The position numbers and the translations under genes are program-made. A stretch of DNA of 64,000 nt from Closterium sp. Naga37s-1. Lineage: Eukaryota; Streptophyta; Zygnematophyceae; Desmidiales; Closteriaceae. Under the pieces are notes generated by a model. It was not told where the DNA came from. It searched no databases and saw nothing but the letters and a program-made list of their open reading frames with translations. Shown piece by piece: positions 63,301-64,000 of the stretch. The stretch is taken from the NCBI GenBank assembly GCA_947471745.1, contig CANJKZ010000538.1:248001-312000 (forward strand), read 5' to 3'. How positions within the stretch are numbered: the stretch's first letter is position 1; every line of letters begins with the position of its first letter.

Positions 63301-64000
63301 GGGGCCTGAAACCCCTTGGGTGGGTGAATGGAAGGGAAAGGGGCCTGAAACCCCTTGGGTGGGTGAGTGGAAGGGAAAGGGGCCTGAAACCCCTTGGGTG
63401 TGGGTGAGTGGAAGGGAAAAGGGGTTGAAACCCCATGGGTGGGTGAGTGGGAAGGGAAAGGGGTTGAAACCCCATGGGTGGGTGAGTGGAAGGGAAAGGG
63501 GTTGAAACCCCATGGGTGAGTGAGCAGGAAGGGAATGGGGTTGAAACCCCATGGGTGGGTGAGTGGGAAGGGAAAGGGGTTGAAACCCCATGGGTGGGTG
63601 AGTGGGAAGGGAATGGGGTTGAAACCCCATGGGTGGGTGAGTGGAAGGGAAAGGGGCCTGAAACCCCTTGGGTGGGTGAGTGGAAGGGGAAGGGCCCTGA
63701 AACCCCTTGGGTGGGTGAGTGGAAGGGAAAGGGGCCTGAAACCCCTTGGGTGGGTCAGTGGAAGGGAAAGGGGCCTGAAACCCCTTGGGTGGGTGAGTGG
63801 AAGGGAAAGGGGCCTGAAACCCCTTGGGTGGGTGAGTGGAAGGGAAAGGGGCCTGAAACCCGTTGGGTGGGTGAGTGGAAGGGAAAGGGGCTGAGTCCCC
63901 TTGGGTGGGTGAGTGGAAGGGAAAGGGGCTGAGTCCCCTTGGGTGGGTGAGTGCAAGTGAAAGGGGCTGAGTCCCCTTGGGTGGGTGAGTGCAAGTGAAA
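60384..64000 (+). repeat. 39-bp minisatellite with ~1-kb higher-order repeat, cut by the window end
   Basis: About 92 units of CCTGAAACCCCTTGGGTGGG-TGAGTGGAAGGGAAAGGGG. A cassette of variant units (GGTTGAAACCCCATGGGTGG) recurs at about 61446-61650, 61961-62040, 62393-62600 and 63404-63640. CTGAGTCCCC variants recur at about 62880-63050 and 63893-64000, giving a higher-order period near 1012 bp (26 units). A 13-codon period opens all frames; the 300-1100 codon frames are artefacts. Confidence 0.97.

Noticed and set aside
60259-63956. Frames up to 1123 codons of Pro/Thr/His- or Lys/Gly/Trp-rich repeats
   Set aside because: A 39-bp stop-free satellite; both strands and all frames are open.
1-64000. 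Retro-copied (processed) fragments as the source of exon copies
   Set aside because: Copies always include intron sequence and one splice site, never a spliced exon-exon joint or poly(A).

Overview
The window reads as nuclear DNA of a green plant of the streptophyte line. A plant-type glutamate receptor-like channel (GLR), RPF1, SYF1/XAB2, CDKAL1 and a UCHL3-type ubiquitin hydrolase are all split by many GT-AG introns. A Ty1/copia fragment and a tRNA-derived SINE lie in or beside the genes. The GC content, the intron-dense genes with exon scraps in their introns, and the low-complexity intron arrays recall zygnematophyte algae such as Closterium. That species-level guess is weak.

Layout. 1-1731: simple repeat, a SINE with a perfect 18-bp target-site duplication, and the GLR upstream region. 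1732-19198 (+): GLR gene, 24 exons, about 990 aa. 19711-27092 (+): RPF1, 11 exons, with a 2.3-kb array of an 8-bp CCCGG unit in intron 5. 27822-35637 (-): SYF1, 6 exons, about 1056 aa. 36290-44051 (-): CDKAL1, 9 exons, about 796 aa. 44717-48355 (+): UCHL3-like, 9 exons, 256 aa, sharing a short divergent promoter region with CDKAL1. 48356-51454: no recognised gene, a 30-bp GC-rich repeat and possible exons of an unknown gene. 51455-59921: an 8.5-kb array of a 40-bp unit. 60384-64000: an array of a 39-bp unit running off the window. I derived exon limits by hand from splice signals, reading frame and family conservation. For GLR, SYF1, CDKAL1 and UCHL3 the exon lengths sum to a whole number of codons; RPF1 does so only if a non-obvious donor is used in exon 6.

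The genes are housekeeping or membrane-channel functions with no shared pathway: ribosome assembly, splicing, tRNA modification, ubiquitin recycling and a ligand-gated channel. What links them is how the DNA is built. Most exons are accompanied in the neighbouring intron by one to seven direct-orientation copies of one end of that exon plus its splice site. In about a dozen places the two copies are separated by a short palindrome of a common form, TTTTGAG-NNNN-CTCAAAA. At nine or more 5' splice sites the exon-intron junction itself has become the unit of a tandem repeat. This recurring 'copy - palindrome - copy' architecture is the most interesting and possibly undescribed signal in the window.
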